Assembly: GCA_024195265.1 (NCBI GenBank)
Contig: JAJLRJ010000010.1
Location: forward strand, 1,720,981-1,784,980
Source of the DNA: Dendrophyllia cribrosa
Lineage: Eukaryota; Cnidaria; Anthozoa; Scleractinia; Dendrophylliidae
DNA: 64,000 nt
Direction of reading: 5' to 3'
The notes beneath the pieces are model-generated. The model worked only from the letters and a program-made list of their open reading frames with translations. It did not search any database and had not been told where the DNA came from. Positions within the stretch are counted from its first letter, which is position 1. Each line of letters begins with the position of its first letter. The position numbers were made by a program, and so were the translations under genes. Shown piece after piece: positions 12,101 to 21,774 of this stretch.

Positions 12101-15100
12101 TGTATTTTTACGTCATTTATCGTTTATTTATTGGTTTTGATAAATTTTGCGTTAATTTGGACGGTGTTTAAGAGGTTTTTAAAAATTTCAGAAATCCAAG
12201 ATGGCGGATCCAAGATGGCGGCCGTATAACTAATTACCTAATAACTACGTCATATGACGTCATCGTTCCATTGTGCGGACCGCAAAGGAGACAGTTTTGG
12301 ACGTACTATGTACCCTCTAGGTTTCATTTTCATAGCCTTTATGTTCTTGAAGTTACGAAGGGGGGCACAATGTGCCCCCCACCCAGGCTCAGGAACTCAA
12401 AAAAAGCCCAGGCTGAATAGGGTTAAGGTGACACGCTCGAAATGCATACCCTCATCATCATCATCAATCTTTATTTATACACGAAATCATATCATATTTA
12501 CATGGTCTTCCTAGGAGTCGTGTGAATTTACACTAGAGTACATTACCTGTAGAACTACTTAACTAAGAAAGATAAAGTACAATGAAAACTACGATTAAGG
12601 TTTCTTCAATTTATCAAACTACATTAAACTAAAAATTGAACTATAAAACTTAACTAAATTACACGTAAGAATAGAATGCTATAAAAACTTAAATGATCAT
12701 TGTTTCATTATAATCTTTCACACATAAAGACGTTTTAAAATCATTCAAGTTGGGCCGCTGTCTGATCTCTAAGGGGATCTTGTTCCACAGAACAGATCCC
12801 CTGTAGTGTAAGCTACCTTTGGCGTATTCATTTCTCGGTCTGGGAATGTAACAGTTAGACTCAGAATTTCTAAGGTTATGTGTGTGTATATTTGAAATAT
12901 TGGTAAAAATCCGCCTCAAATACAATGGGGAAAGATTATTATGGATTTTATACATAATTACAGCCAACTGTTTTAGTCTTTGGTTTTCTAACCGTTTTCT
13001 AACCGTTTTTTGAGCTATTTTGAAAAAACAAGACGCTGTGGGAGCGTATACTTGGGCGTCGTTGTATTAGGCATATTGGAGAATAATTGTCTTGGGAATC
13101 TGCATGCACGTTATTTCAAGGTTTGATGATTGGGAGTATTCGGATAGTGTGAGTAGTCTAACAAAGAAGCGCGTTAACCGTCTAAAACAAGAAGACACAG
13201 TACACTTAGCGTGTGAGATCGCACGCAAATTATTAAAGTAGCGTGTCCACTGTGTCAAAAGACGAGTACATACTGAAAAATACAAATCGATGCCTACTTT
13301 GAACTTACCGTTGAAAAAAAGGCCGTATGTCAGAGTTTCCAGATGGTTGTTATTGGTTTTAGCTAAATCTTGTAACTAGCTGGTCTGTGTTTCCGACACT
13401 TTTGAAGTGAATGCAAATGTAGCCGCAAAGTGGCCTTTCGAAGCCATGATGCAATTGCCTGGTCCGGACCCGAGGTCAAAACAACTTATCCAATTGAAAG
13501 TTTTGCTGGAAGTATTCCCGCCGTTATTATAATAAAGTTTGAATGAAACTTATAAATTTAATCAAAGTTAACGACAGAAGTGATAATTTAGGAGGAGAGA
13601 AACAAATTTAGCCCTTTGAAATATATTTTTTCAGTTGAGGTAAAAATGTTCAATTTGCATAATGTGAAAGTAATTTGAAACCTTTCCAGTAACGCATAAC
13701 GCAGCTGTTTCGTAAAACATCTCGCAATCAGACACACGAAAATATATCCAGTTTTTATTCCTCTGTATCCGAAAGACAGAAAAGAAAATTAAATGAAAAA
13801 GTGATCGCTTTAAGGTTATTTTCGCCCGAGAAACATTTACTAGCGGAAGCAAAACTCGCAAGAAACGTCTCGCAAGACACCGCGTGCATTTTTTACATCT
13901 TCTCTCGGCGGTGAATTTTTGCACCCAAAGTTTCAGTTGTCTGTTCTGTTCTTTTAACTTCACGAAATAAAAATTGATGAAAGGCAAACAACAGAAAGAA
14001 GTGAAATTAATTGGGATTCCTACCACGCTTATGTTTCTTCCTTCGCTGTCCACCGTTCACTCCTTATTAAATAAGCGCTATGTTCGTCTAAATTATCTTC
14101 TTCATGTTCGTTTTAACATGTTTTAGCGGGTTTCCGTCATGAAGGTATCGTAGAATTAATCGCGAGTGTCAAATACTTTCGCAGTGTCTTCTTGAGTAAT
14201 TTCCTTACGCATATTGAATATGAAACTGTTAGATGCAACAGAGAAAACACAACTCGCACTTTGTGACGTTCGCCTCGCATCAACAAACAACAGGTGTACT
14301 CCACCGCGGTCAAACGAGAGAAATTTGCAAAAGTTAAACAAAGTACTTCAAAGTTAAGGTTGTCATTTTCACTGTTTATTAAAAGTTTCATATATTGACA
14401 ATACACTGTCAACTCACTAAACGTTTTGAAAGTTTACTAAAAAACGTTCTAAGCGTTTGAAAACTACGAACCGCAGAACTGTCGGCGCCATTTGCCAACA
14501 CAATTTTGCTCAGGCACGAAGCGTTTTGATCAGTTTTCAACGATCGAAAAGAAGCTCGTTATTTTGAGCCGGAAAGATGAAAAGATAGTTACATAAACTA
14601 ATTATTTTATACATCCTTGTCCACGTTTCCACTTAATTCTAAATGAATCCCACCAAATAAAACGAAAAACGCCTCGGACGTGTGACCGCGGTGAAGGTTT
14701 GAATAATCCCGCCGTCCCCAGAGTTGCGCAATACTGCACATTTGTGGACGACCAAACTGCATTTTAATACTTGGTCGCTACGCCCAAGTAAATAGCTCAT
14801 TAGCAGGCGCAAAGGTTGGTTTGTGATGTTTGTATGTTAGTATGTTTGTTTGTTTGTATGTATGTCTTGGGTTATGTCACACCAATCAGATTGCCTCTAG
14901 TATGTACACCGTGTACTATGTCAATGGTATTACTGAAGGTCAAGGAAGGGCACTTGACATGAATTGAAAATCAACCATCTTGAATCTCCGCGATTGTTGC
15001 CGCAAACACTAAAAGTGTAAAGTTTTGAAAATTTGTTGCTTGGGAACTGTTCTCTAATCCCGACTGGCTTGCTAACCTGGCAATATCAAGGACATTTATT

Positions 15101-17335
15101 CGGAAATACCGCCTATAATGTGCCCTATGCATGAATGGTAGAATGGTCTGCGGGGGATGAGACGTCCAAAAAATGTGGACTGCGGTTACCTTAATAGGTG
15201 AGCTTATACTGAAGTATGAGTATAGTTTTATTGCAAAAACGGCAAGCCGATTTCAAATAATATGATGCGGAACATGAATTGTATGTTTCAAGCGATTACT
15301 ATTTAAAATTGGATTTTTTTTTTGTCAGACACGCTGTCTGCACGTGAAAATGTTGAACTTTGTCCTTATAGAAACTTGTCCGTGATGCATGGAGTTCAAC
15401 AGAGAAAATGTAATGCAATTAATCTACAATTTACAGTATGTAAAACGTTTATCTTTCTTTGAATTAATGTGAGCTGATGTGTAGGTTATTAATTGTATGC
15501 CTCAAGCGATTACTATAAGCGAGAAGCGACTGTATTTTGTATGAGCAGTCACGTTGTGTGCACGTGCAGATATTGAACTTTGTCCTTATAGAAACTAGTA
15601 CGTGATGGAATTCAACATGTTTTCGAGAAAACGTAATGTAATTAATTAATATGGTGCGTTAAAAAACGCCTGTTTAAAAACTATTAGTTGCAATTTACTA
15701 GAAAACAAGCAAAATTCATTTTGGATGCGCTAAGTTTCTGCTGGTCGACATTACAGGAAAAGGTGTTTGGTTTCAAATGTTGACATCAACAATGTTCGTG
15801 TAAGTAATTCAATTAGCTTGTGGGTTTGAGTCGAAAACAATTTAATCTAATTAGTTTCTTTGTCTATTTGCGCGACTTTTTTGTGGAGAATAAAACAATT
15901 TACTAGGAGACTACTAATATTCATTTTTCATGCGTTTAGTTTCTGTGAAAGACTTTTCTGGTTGACATTACAGAAACAGGTGGTTCAAAGAATTTTCGTG
16001 TCACTAATTTAATTAGCTTGTGGTTTGGAGTTGAAAACAATTTAATTTAATTAGTTTGCGTCTTCCAGGCCAAAGGGCAACCTCGTCCCCAGGGTCTCTC
16101 TTCTTCCCGCCCCCTGGAGCGTGGGAACGAGGTTGGCCAAAGGGAACCTTTTCCACGTTTCTTTTGTGAATAATAAAAGAAACCTTTAAAAAAGACTAGA
16201 TACACATTTCCAGGAAATAATAAGCCTTCAATTTGGATGCATCAAATTTCTGTGCAGGACTTTTCTGGTTGACATTTAATACACTGATTACTGAAACAAG
16301 TTGCTCATTTCACTGGGGCCGTAGTTTCGTCAAAAAATATTAAACTTCGGAAATCCCGTGAAAAAAAGCTAGCCAAAACTTGTGATTTTGTTCCCACCTA
16401 TTTTCATACCTAACCTTTTAGGCTAGAATACAAAAGCAAACTTTGCATTTTTCCGCCTAAATAGAGTTTTGGTCCCAGAGGGCCCGTTTCTCGAAAGTCC
16501 CTTTTTTTTCGGGCCCGGAACTGTATTAAAATCAGAATCTATAAAATGGTGATGCATTTTTCAGCCCTCAAACCAGCCTGACTTGTTTTGTCAATTTAGA
16601 ATTTTATTGCTTAGTTTAAAAACCAACAAAATTTTAATCTTTAATAAATACATTGCGCACATAAGATGGCTTTCCGGGCCCGAAAAGTTATCGGGACTTT
16701 CGAGAAACGGGACCCAGTTGGTTATCTCGGTAATTTTTTTTGGTAGTGGGCGGGCCGGAGGATTTAAAAAACGTATATCTGCAAGCGGTTATTTGTGCGA
16801 GTTCACTTACGCTGTTTTGTTGCTTTCACCATTTCATATCATTTAGGTAATTCTCAAAATAGCTCATGCACGCAATGCGTGCCTATGTTTAGTCTTTGGT
16901 TTTCTAACCGTTCTCTGTACACTGTATCAAAGGAAGTCGATTCCCAAATTTTGTGCCAGAGTAAAAAACAAAGAAGTTATTTAGCGATAAAACATGGAAA
17001 TTAAGCAAGCACAATTTCGTTTTTTTCGGCGGGACAGTGTCCCTTAAAAAAGTTTAATAAACATTTTAATGTTTTTTATTTGACAGGCCAAAGTTCAAGA
17101 ATATTACAAACAGATGAATGACCTGGTGACGGAAACATACTCAGAAGAAGATCAACAGATAATAGGGTGTCCGTCTATTCAACAAGTAAGTTTCAAGACA
17201 CTTTTGAAGCTGACACGTGACAGAAGTAAATGGGAAGGAGAGGGGAAAAAGCCCCCTGTTTGCTTTCACCAAGTGAAGAAGCTCATTAGTATATTTTGCT
17301 TTTTTCAGGTTTCCCTTCTTTTGGCGGTATCATGA
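3018..17335 (+). CDS. COG3: Conserved oligomeric Golgi complex subunit 3, C-terminal six exons (5' partial)
   Basis: COG3 is a lobe A subunit of the COG tether, which holds retrograde vesicles at the Golgi before SNARE-mediated fusion; it acts on the cytosolic face. Six coding exons join in phase 0 with AG/GT borders: 3018..3221, 3859..3900, 4702..4794, 11452..11676, 17087..17185 and 17309..17335 (TGA). They encode 229 residues, matching about the last quarter of animal COG3 (roughly 830 residues). Diagnostic stretches are [18 protein letters not shown] in the first exon, YLDSKK in the second, VCEQFIQ in the third, [13 protein letters not shown] in the fourth, [11 protein letters not shown] in the fifth and a short VSLLLAVS tail. 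The 5' exons lie outside the window. Introns of 0.1 to 6.7 kb are packed with mobile elements. No disrupting stop or frameshift is seen, so the gene looks intact here. Confidence 0.95.
3250..3745 (-). repeat. 106-bp minisatellite, about 4.5 copies, in a COG3 intron
   Basis: The phrase 'cagcaccacaggaaagtact' and its surroundings recur every 106 bases. The reverse complement is the same unit as the arrays at 57100-57690 and (degenerate) 10166-10335, with a fragment at 18111-18152. It fills most of the intron between the exons at 3018-3221 and 3859-3900. Confidence 0.9.
3975..4019. repeat. Short perfect hairpin
   Basis: Perfect 16-base arms ('cgttttcagaatgaac' and its complement) are separated by 13 bases. 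It lies in the COG3 intron after exon 3859-3900. A related 'ggaatgaacgcgcc' follows at about 4072, suggesting a decayed foldback element. Confidence 0.6.
4395..4540. mobile_element. Near-perfect palindrome (hairpin element)
   Basis: A stem of about 70 bases per arm, with a tiny loop around 'ttcg', runs from 'caatta' at the left to 'taattg' at the right. It includes 'gatagcgataattatcaagg' and its complement. Open frames on both strands here are mirror translations of the palindrome and not genes. Confidence 0.75.
5978..6495. mobile_element. 518-bp MITE nested in the foldback element
   Basis: Perfect termini 'aggtgatgttacacgagcc' and its complement are flanked by TTA at 5975-5977 and 6496-6498. 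The undisturbed target ('gactcttaaacgctgac' in complement) is visible in the partner arm of the foldback near 5395, so borders and the 3-bp duplication are exact. 'aacgcaac' and 'cgtgtaacat' motifs recur as subterminal repeats. Termini and duplication resemble PIF/Harbinger MITEs. It carries the short frame at 6255-6392. Confidence 0.88.
6255..6392 (+). other. 45-codon open frame inside the MITE, possible captured or remnant exon
   Basis: An ATG in a good animal start context ('acaaaatggcg') opens 45 codons beginning [17 protein letters not shown] and ending at TAA, where the frame runs into the element's subterminal repeat. The acidic composition is unlike chance translation of the surrounding repeat. 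It could be the start of the parent transposase/nuclease gene or a captured host exon; I do not recognise the family. Confidence 0.35.
7030..9494. repeat. COG3 intron segment of diverged 'gcacgtgc' repeats; no gene
   Basis: Three diverged copies of a segment starting near 'cacgtgcgttttacattttg' occur at about 7351, 8235 and 8705; the first two stay similar for some 150 bases. Short AT-rich repeats built on 'agcaaaacaataattttgca' are stacked at 7640-7775 and about 8640-8690. No exon between COG3 exons 4702-4794 and 11452-11676 is supported here. From about 8800 to 9494 I see only AT-rich unique sequence. Confidence 0.55.
9495..9580. repeat. Hairpin with 15-base perfect outer arms
   Basis: 'gcacgatttactgca' at the left is the exact complement of the right end at 9566-9580, and 'tttcaact' is mirrored just inside. 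Probably a decayed foldback element in the COG3 intron. Confidence 0.55.
9984..10162. mobile_element. 179-bp MITE inserted in a 106-bp repeat unit, TAA duplication
   Basis: Ends are 'aggctgggccaaacgaacgc' and the complement-like '...gcgttcgtttgaccgggcct'. TAA flanks it at 9981-9983 and 10163-10165. The empty site 'gttctaacttttgagtctg' exists in the intact 106-bp units near 57240, so insertion point and duplication are read directly. The middle is 'caacgcaacgcaacg'-rich. Harbinger-type MITE by target duplication. Confidence 0.9.
10166..10410 (+). repeat. Degenerate 106-bp minisatellite copies plus the family's tail
   Basis: Two diverged copies ('gaaatcctatggtgtgacca' type) are followed by a tail 'ttttgatatttggcac...gagttaaagcg', which also occurs at about 62770-62812 near the other end of the window. 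This suggests the minisatellite is the inside of a larger mobile element whose end is 'gagttaaag'. Confidence 0.7.
10453..10635 (+). pseudogene. LINE reverse-transcriptase C-terminal fragment
   Basis: A 60-codon frame contains [17 protein letters not shown] and SLNRFKAAL, the pattern (aromatic-Pro, Leu-Trp-x-x-Leu/Val-Pro, then a final Phe-Lys) seen just after the polymerase domain in Jockey/CR1-type non-LTR elements. No catalytic domain is present upstream, so it is a 5'-truncated dead copy inside the COG3 intron. Confidence 0.7.
11003..11443. mobile_element. 441-bp TTAA-flanked MITE abutting a COG3 splice acceptor
   Basis: Left end 'aggggctatgt' and right end 'acatagcccct' are complementary, and each is flanked by TTAA (10999-11002 and 11444-11447). 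This matches piggyBac-type integration. The exon at 11452 starts 8 bases after the element, so the pyrimidine run 'agcccctttaatcag' at the acceptor is formed by the MITE terminus plus target duplication. Confidence 0.88.
11837..12422. mobile_element. 586-bp TTAA-flanked MITE
   Basis: Termini 'ccctattcggcctggg' and 'cccaggctgaataggg' are near-perfect complements, flanked by TTAA at 11833-11836 and 12423-12426. A G-run (11851 onward) and a 'ggggcac...gtgcccc' sub-palindrome lie inside each end. No transposase. In the COG3 intron after exon 11452-11676. Confidence 0.85.
12449..12967 (-). pseudogene. LINE 3' end: reverse-transcriptase C-terminal fragment with (ATC)n-type tail
   Basis: On the minus strand a 92-codon frame (12967 to 12689) reads [17 protein letters not shown], then [28 protein letters not shown] and LNDFKTSL. 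This is the typical post-polymerase end of CR1/L2/Rex-type elements. About 200 bases of 3' UTR follow, ending in a short TGATGATGA microsatellite (12449-12464), a common tail for that group. The element is 5'-truncated. Confidence 0.8.
13000..15278. other. COG3 intron, no gene seen
   Basis: No exon or complete element can be supported. The segment at about 14512-14680 is the reverse complement of 985-1165 (shared 'gtgcctgagc', 'ggatgtataaaataatta'), so it belongs to a dispersed repeat family of at least 180 bp. A short TGTT/TATG microsatellite lies at about 14822-14866. A minus-strand frame of about 140 codons near 13631-14053 has low-information composition and no homologue I recognise. Confidence 0.45.
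15279..16320 (+). repeat. Diverged tandem duplications, about 200-bp units
   Basis: 'ttgaactttgtccttataga' occurs at 15354 and 15572 within two diverged copies of about 215 bp. A second family has three diverged copies (about 15690, 15900 and 16150), marked by 'ttctggttgacatt' and 'aattagcttgtgg'. The last pair is split by a small palindromic insert (about 16068-16140) with 'aacctcgtcccc' and 'ggaacgaggtt' ends. Confidence 0.6.
16480..16713. mobile_element. Foldback MITE with GGGCCC-rich ends
   Basis: Arms of about 40 bases: 'gcccgtttctcgaaagtccc' at the left, its complement at the right, each followed inward by 'cgggcccggaa' or its complement. No coding sequence. It sits in the last long COG3 intron. 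Confidence 0.75.
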
Positions 17336-17580
17336 ACAGTTTCATTCTTCTACCTGTTTGCGTTAGAGAAGAATTCTCGAAACATCGAGTTGTTTGAGAT
17401 GCTGGGGACCAATAATACTTGTAGTAAATAGCGACCTTCAGATCGGTGTAGGGGAACGAGTCAGACTTTCAAACTTCGAATTGATGACGTTTCCAGAGCT
17501 CTTGGTCTTCCGTAAAATCTTCTGAGTTTCTTTTAATAAGGTTTAAAGTACAGTCGGATCTCCAATGTTATAACAAATTG

Positions 17581-17771
17581 TTTTAATTTGATGGAAAAAA
17601 AAAACAAAATTTTGCGCGTCGCCATTTTGAATGTTTATGACGTCATTCGGTTGCCGCTATTATAAGAATCGACGTTCTTTTTGTATACAACGATTGGCCA
17701 ACCATATGACATCATAAAAATTTAAAATGGCGACGCGCAAAATTTTGTTTTTTTTTTCCATCAAATTAAAA
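17581..17771. mobile_element. Palindromic MITE downstream of COG3
   Basis: Arms of about 65 bases include 'ttttaatttgatgg', an A-run, 'aaaattttgcgcgtcgccat' and 'atgacgtcat', mirrored at the right end. The loop of about 60 bases is unrelated. It begins about 245 bases after the COG3 stop codon. Confidence 0.75.
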
Positions 17772-18280
17772 GAGACGAGGAAGGAGAACTGTCTGCAACT
17801 ACGACCCATCCCCGTCTCTGCGTTTAAAATAGCGGTGGGACAGGGAACGAGGTTGAACTGTCCACTTACGAGAAACCTCCTTCCTCGTCTCCAGGCGCCC
17901 GAAAAGCGCGGGAAAACAGGTAGCGCGGAGTGTTATGCGACATATTTAACCTTCTTCAGTGCATCCATCTCACAAATCCAGGAGCACCGCGCATGCGCTA
18001 GATCAAGGAGCGTCGCCTTGGGTCGCGGTAGGAAACCTCCACTGCTATAAAAAGTAACGTTAGATTGATGGAAATAAAGAGTAAATTTCAATTATTTTCA
18101 GTTATTAACAAGTGAAAGCTACTGAGCAGTACTTTCCTGTGGTACTGTTTATCATCTCGTGAATACGCGAAGCGTTGAACGAGATATAAACTTGTTTAAC
18201 TGCAAAAACCGTGGACGAAGATCCTGCTGGTTTTTCGTTGGATCTCACAGAAGGAGACCTAATCAGCTAAAATGAATCAA
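17772..18280. other. Intergenic, no gene seen
   Basis: A fragment of the 106-bp minisatellite ('gctactgagcagtactttcc') lies at 18111-18152. A 107-codon frame at 17727-18050 overlaps the palindromic MITE arm and has no recognisable domain, so I do not call it. Confidence 0.4.
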
Positions 18281-18637
18281 TATACTAACAAGAAGTCCAA
18301 GGACTACTGCAAAGCTGATACAACGAGTAAATATATTTCAAACAATATTTCGGCACACACACGAAAACACTAGAACCACGTGGGTTGAACAAACGTGATG
18401 AATTGTAGTCTACGTATACTAGCCTTATCTTTATTATCTTGTAGGTCATTTCCGCCCCTCCTCTTTTTTAAATATGTATTGCGACATTCTCCTTTATATA
18501 ATGTTGTATTTTCATTTTATAATTTAGTAACATCTTATAACCTGAAAAAGGCTGGTCTGGCCAGCCGAAATATTGTTTGAAATATATTTACTCGTTGTAT
18601 CAGCTTTGCAGTAGTCCTTGGACTTCTCGTTAGTATA
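18281..18637. mobile_element. Inverted pair of retroelement-like termini
   Basis: About 60-base arms ('gaagtccaaggactactgca' and 'gctgatacaacgagtaaata' in order) are mirrored at 18575-18637. On the + strand the right copy is preceded by a small stem, 'ggctggtctggccagcc', then GAAATATTG. The layout parallels 1511-1711 (stem, then GAAA...), suggesting the same class of Penelope-like ends; this is inference. Confidence 0.45.
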
Positions 18638-19257
18638 ACGAGATATAGTATACAGGGAAATTATGCAAATGTTCACTTAATTAATCACTAATATGTAAAC
18701 TTTTTTAATTCCCAAGTTTATTACCTCAGTCAGTTGTCTTGACATTTCACATAATGCATATATTATGTCACGCTAAGATGTTTTGGTCGTTTTAAATCTA
18801 TTTTACTCTTCAATTCTTTGACTTCAAACTCAGTAAGGAAAATTAAAACCGATCTGTGGACTAAACCTTAGGTTGTTTGGTTTCATGAGATGGCTCTTAG
18901 AGCCCTTTGCTAGGAAGGTAAGGGAAGACTCGTGGCCTCTTCCCTCGATCCGACATTGTAATTAGAACTCGCGTCCTGGCCCAATTTCTCCAGGAGCAAT
19001 ATTAACCCAAATTGACGCGTTTGCAAGGTCGGAGAACAGAACTTGTCCGCAATGGATCAGTAATTAAAATAGCTGACAGATGGGCCACGAGATGGCTGTA
19101 AGAGCCCTTTCAATTACTCCCCAAACTCTGCCTCACCCTTCTTGGGTATGCATAAAGTAAGGATAATTATCACAGAAAAAGGTATTTCACTAGTTTTTAG
19201 TCATATAATTATTTTATTTTGATATTTTACTAAACAGTTGCTGTAACATCGAGTTAA

Positions 19258-19714
19258 AGTGCCTATCACCCCTGGAAAGTTATTTTCAGAATCAACTCTA
19301 TGTACATTGAATAGTTGAATGGTAAAATATTTCTTGTTTTGAACGTCGTGTTAGTGAGTTATAGAGATTTGAATTTACAAAATGCTAATTAGATGACGTC
19401 AACCCGGGAATCATTTATTATACAACTACTTGTTTTCACCTCCGAGTAATATTTTTTTACGAATCAATTGACTAGCCACAGTTTATTTTTAGTATTTATC
19501 AAATTAATTATCCTCAAGCTGTAAACTGCGCATTGTAAATTGGCGTAGAAATAATGGCAAATTCCCGGGTTGACGTCATCTAATTAGTATTTAGTAAATT
19601 CAAATCTCTATAACTCACTAACACGACGTTCAAAACAAGAAATATTTTACCATTCAACTATTCAATGTACATAGAGTTGATTCTGAAAATAACTTTCTAG
19701 GGGTGATAGGCACT
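19258..19714. mobile_element. 457-bp foldback MITE, TTAA duplication, left arm only
   Basis: 'agtgcctatcacccctgg' begins an arm of about 160 bases, mirrored at the right end, with a loop of about 150 bases. TTAA flanks both sides (19254-19257 and 19715-19718). The 'agtgc' termini recall the MITE at 58884-59380. It is absent from the partner arm of the inverted duplication, so it probably inserted after duplication. Confidence 0.88.
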
Positions 19715-19860
19715 TTAACAAATCCGACAAACTCTATGATGAATAATATTTTTCCGGTGTGTTATCATTGTGGGGTGTAATATTTTAAAATAGATATAGC
19801 AGCTAAACATTTGTTATGATAAAGTTGCCTTATTACAACAATGAACCTCGAGAATAGGAC

Positions 19861-19995
19861 AATCACATGACTTTTGGAGGGCATATAGTTTATTTGTGGC
19901 CCGAGTAGCATCATTTGCGCCCGAGCGGAGCGAGGGTGCAAATGATGCTACGAGGGACACAAATAAACTATATGCCCGACAAAAGTCATGTGATT
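19861..19995. mobile_element. Hairpin element with near-perfect 60-base arms
   Basis: 'aatcacatgacttttggagg' starts a stem that continues through 'gcatatagtttatttgtg' and 'agcatcatttgc', mirrored after a loop around 'cccgagcggagcgag'. The frame on + across it is a palindrome artefact. Confidence 0.75.
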
Positions 19996-20209
19996 ATCAT
20001 TATTATCAATACACAAGGCCAAATCGTACAAATTCATTTAATAAGAAAAAAATGTTTAACAGAAACAGGGCCGTAAATGCGTTTGCAGCCCGTCAAATTC
20101 AATATCGCCCGCCACTCACGCGTGTTTTCTCGAAGGCAGTTTCTTATTTGGCCGCGTATATTGATAATAATTGGTAGTATCCGGCAAATGTTCACTTTTA
20201 ATAGGTATA

Positions 20210-21729
20210 CTAAACATTTTTACGCGGTATATCATCTCGAACCCTATAATCACGTATCGCCGTAGAAACTATTCGGCGAACGCTCGCTATCCCACCAGGT
20301 GGAAGATTGAACCATTCCCCGCGAAACAAATAATTACGCATGGCTCTCTTGGCGCGATCTTCCGCTTCCTCCACATCAGTCACCTGATACGTGTTTAAAA
20401 GTACCAACGGCCAAGGGTTTCCGACTTGAAGTTGGGTCCTTCGTCCGGCAGGGTCATTTGAATAACCAATTTTTACTTTTATATCGGGTGCGTCATCCAT
20501 GGTAATGATATAAACATACTGAGCCCCCAGCATCTTTTTGGAAGCCCTGTCTACAACTGGTTTCACCCATTCTGCGGAACTCCTATCTAGTTTGTGTTGA
20601 AGAAAACAAAAAAAGCAGAGTAAACGTACGATATTTTGTCTTTTTTCACTCTTTAAGGTGGACGATAATCTCGACAATAGCTGTGCGCAACAAAAGAAAC
20701 ACGGCAATTAAAAGAAATAATTTAATAAATCGGCAATGTGCTTTGGAAATACGAATACAAAGCTTCTTGATTAGATTTCAATATTTGGTAAACTAAAATT
20801 ACAGTGGAACCCCGCTTTACGAACACCCGCTTAATACGGACACCCCGTTATTACGGACAGTTGTCTTGGTCCCGGCCGAAAGCCCATACATTCTCTCTAA
20901 AATGAACCCTCTTAATATGGACACCCGTAGATACGGACAACGGACAGCTTTTCCCGTCCCGATCTAAACAATCTCAAACAAATTTAACCTTCTTAATACG
21001 GACACCACGTTAATACGGACAGCTTCCGTGGTCCCTTCGGTGTCTGTATTAACGGGGTTGGACTGTATTTCAATTAACTTAAAAAATTGGACGGGTCATT
21101 CAAATACCGTTAAACTTATCGAAATTTTAAGTCCACGGATTTAGCCGGTTTCTTTATCTTGACCTTTTAAGTACAGACAGCAAATTTATGACGAAAGAGC
21201 AAAATATGTATTTAGTTTGCTTTCATATTATTTGAAATGAGATGAAGCGAATTCTGTCGTCTTTTCATGCAAGATAGTTAATAATTCTAGAAAAAAAATT
21301 GAGGTCAAAATCAGTATATTTCCTATAAGACCGCGGTAAACGTAAGTTTGAGCAGCCCGCTAAAATTGTTTTTCATACCTTTCATTTAAACAGCCAAAAA
21401 CTTTAACGGAATCTTTCGCGAAAAAACGCTCTCATAAAGATTATTTAAAATCAGTATACCCAAAGACAATTAAAAGACTGCATCCTAATGTTTAGAGGCC
21501 GCTGCATTGACTTTCTTGAGGTTTTGCCGGTGAATTTTTTTAGTTTTTTATTTTTAGTTTCTTTAAAAAACTAACCCGTTTTAACCCCGTAAAATGACTT
21601 ACCTTTTTTGTCCTCTCCTCCCAAAACATATTTGTCATGTTTTTTCGCAGCTTCAAACGATATCACAAATGCCACGAAAGACAACAGGAGAATCGTACGA
21701 TAAAACGTCTGCGAGTTTGCTTCAGCCAT
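20210..21729 (-). CDS. T5orf172/MUG113-type GIY-YIG-superfamily protein with N-terminal membrane segment
   Basis: Two exons join in phase on the minus strand: 21603..21729 (ATG at 21729, donor GTAAGT) and 20210..20586 (acceptor ...CTAG, stop TAG), giving 167 residues. Residues 12-26 (TILLLSFVAFVISFE) form a signal-anchor-like segment. Residues 66-138 match the T5orf172 domain, a minimal GIY-YIG nuclease-fold family: YVYIITM replaces the GIY strand, KVKIGYS (79-85) the YIG strand, then Arg91/Arg92 in GRRTQLQVGNPWPL, and GEWFNLP (132-138) with the conserved Glu133. Key positions are all present, so a nuclease-like activity is possible but unproven. The 1.0-kb intron contains a Tigger-like MITE. 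A broken copy lies in the opposite arm. An upstream non-coding exon is possible, since 'tttgcag' precedes the ATG by 11 bases. Confidence 0.72.
20802..21065. mobile_element. 264-bp pogo/Tigger-like MITE, TA duplication
   Basis: It starts 'cagtggaaccccgctttacg' and ends in the related complement '...aacggggttggactg', with TA on both sides. CAGT-starting ends and TA duplication are typical of pogo/Tigger elements of the Tc1-mariner superfamily. Internal 'taatacggacacc' repeats occur several times. It lies in the T5orf172-gene intron and is absent from the duplicate arm. Confidence 0.8.
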
Positions 21730-21774
21730 GCTTATGAACCTGCAAATGATGTACAGTAGAACCTTTACTAACAA

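Noticed and set aside
13631..14053. 140-codon minus-strand frame
   Set aside because: No homologue recognised, no splice-site support, and composition typical of chance translation in an AT-rich COG3 intron.
17727..18050. 107-codon plus-strand frame after COG3
   Set aside because: It starts inside a MITE arm and contains no domain.
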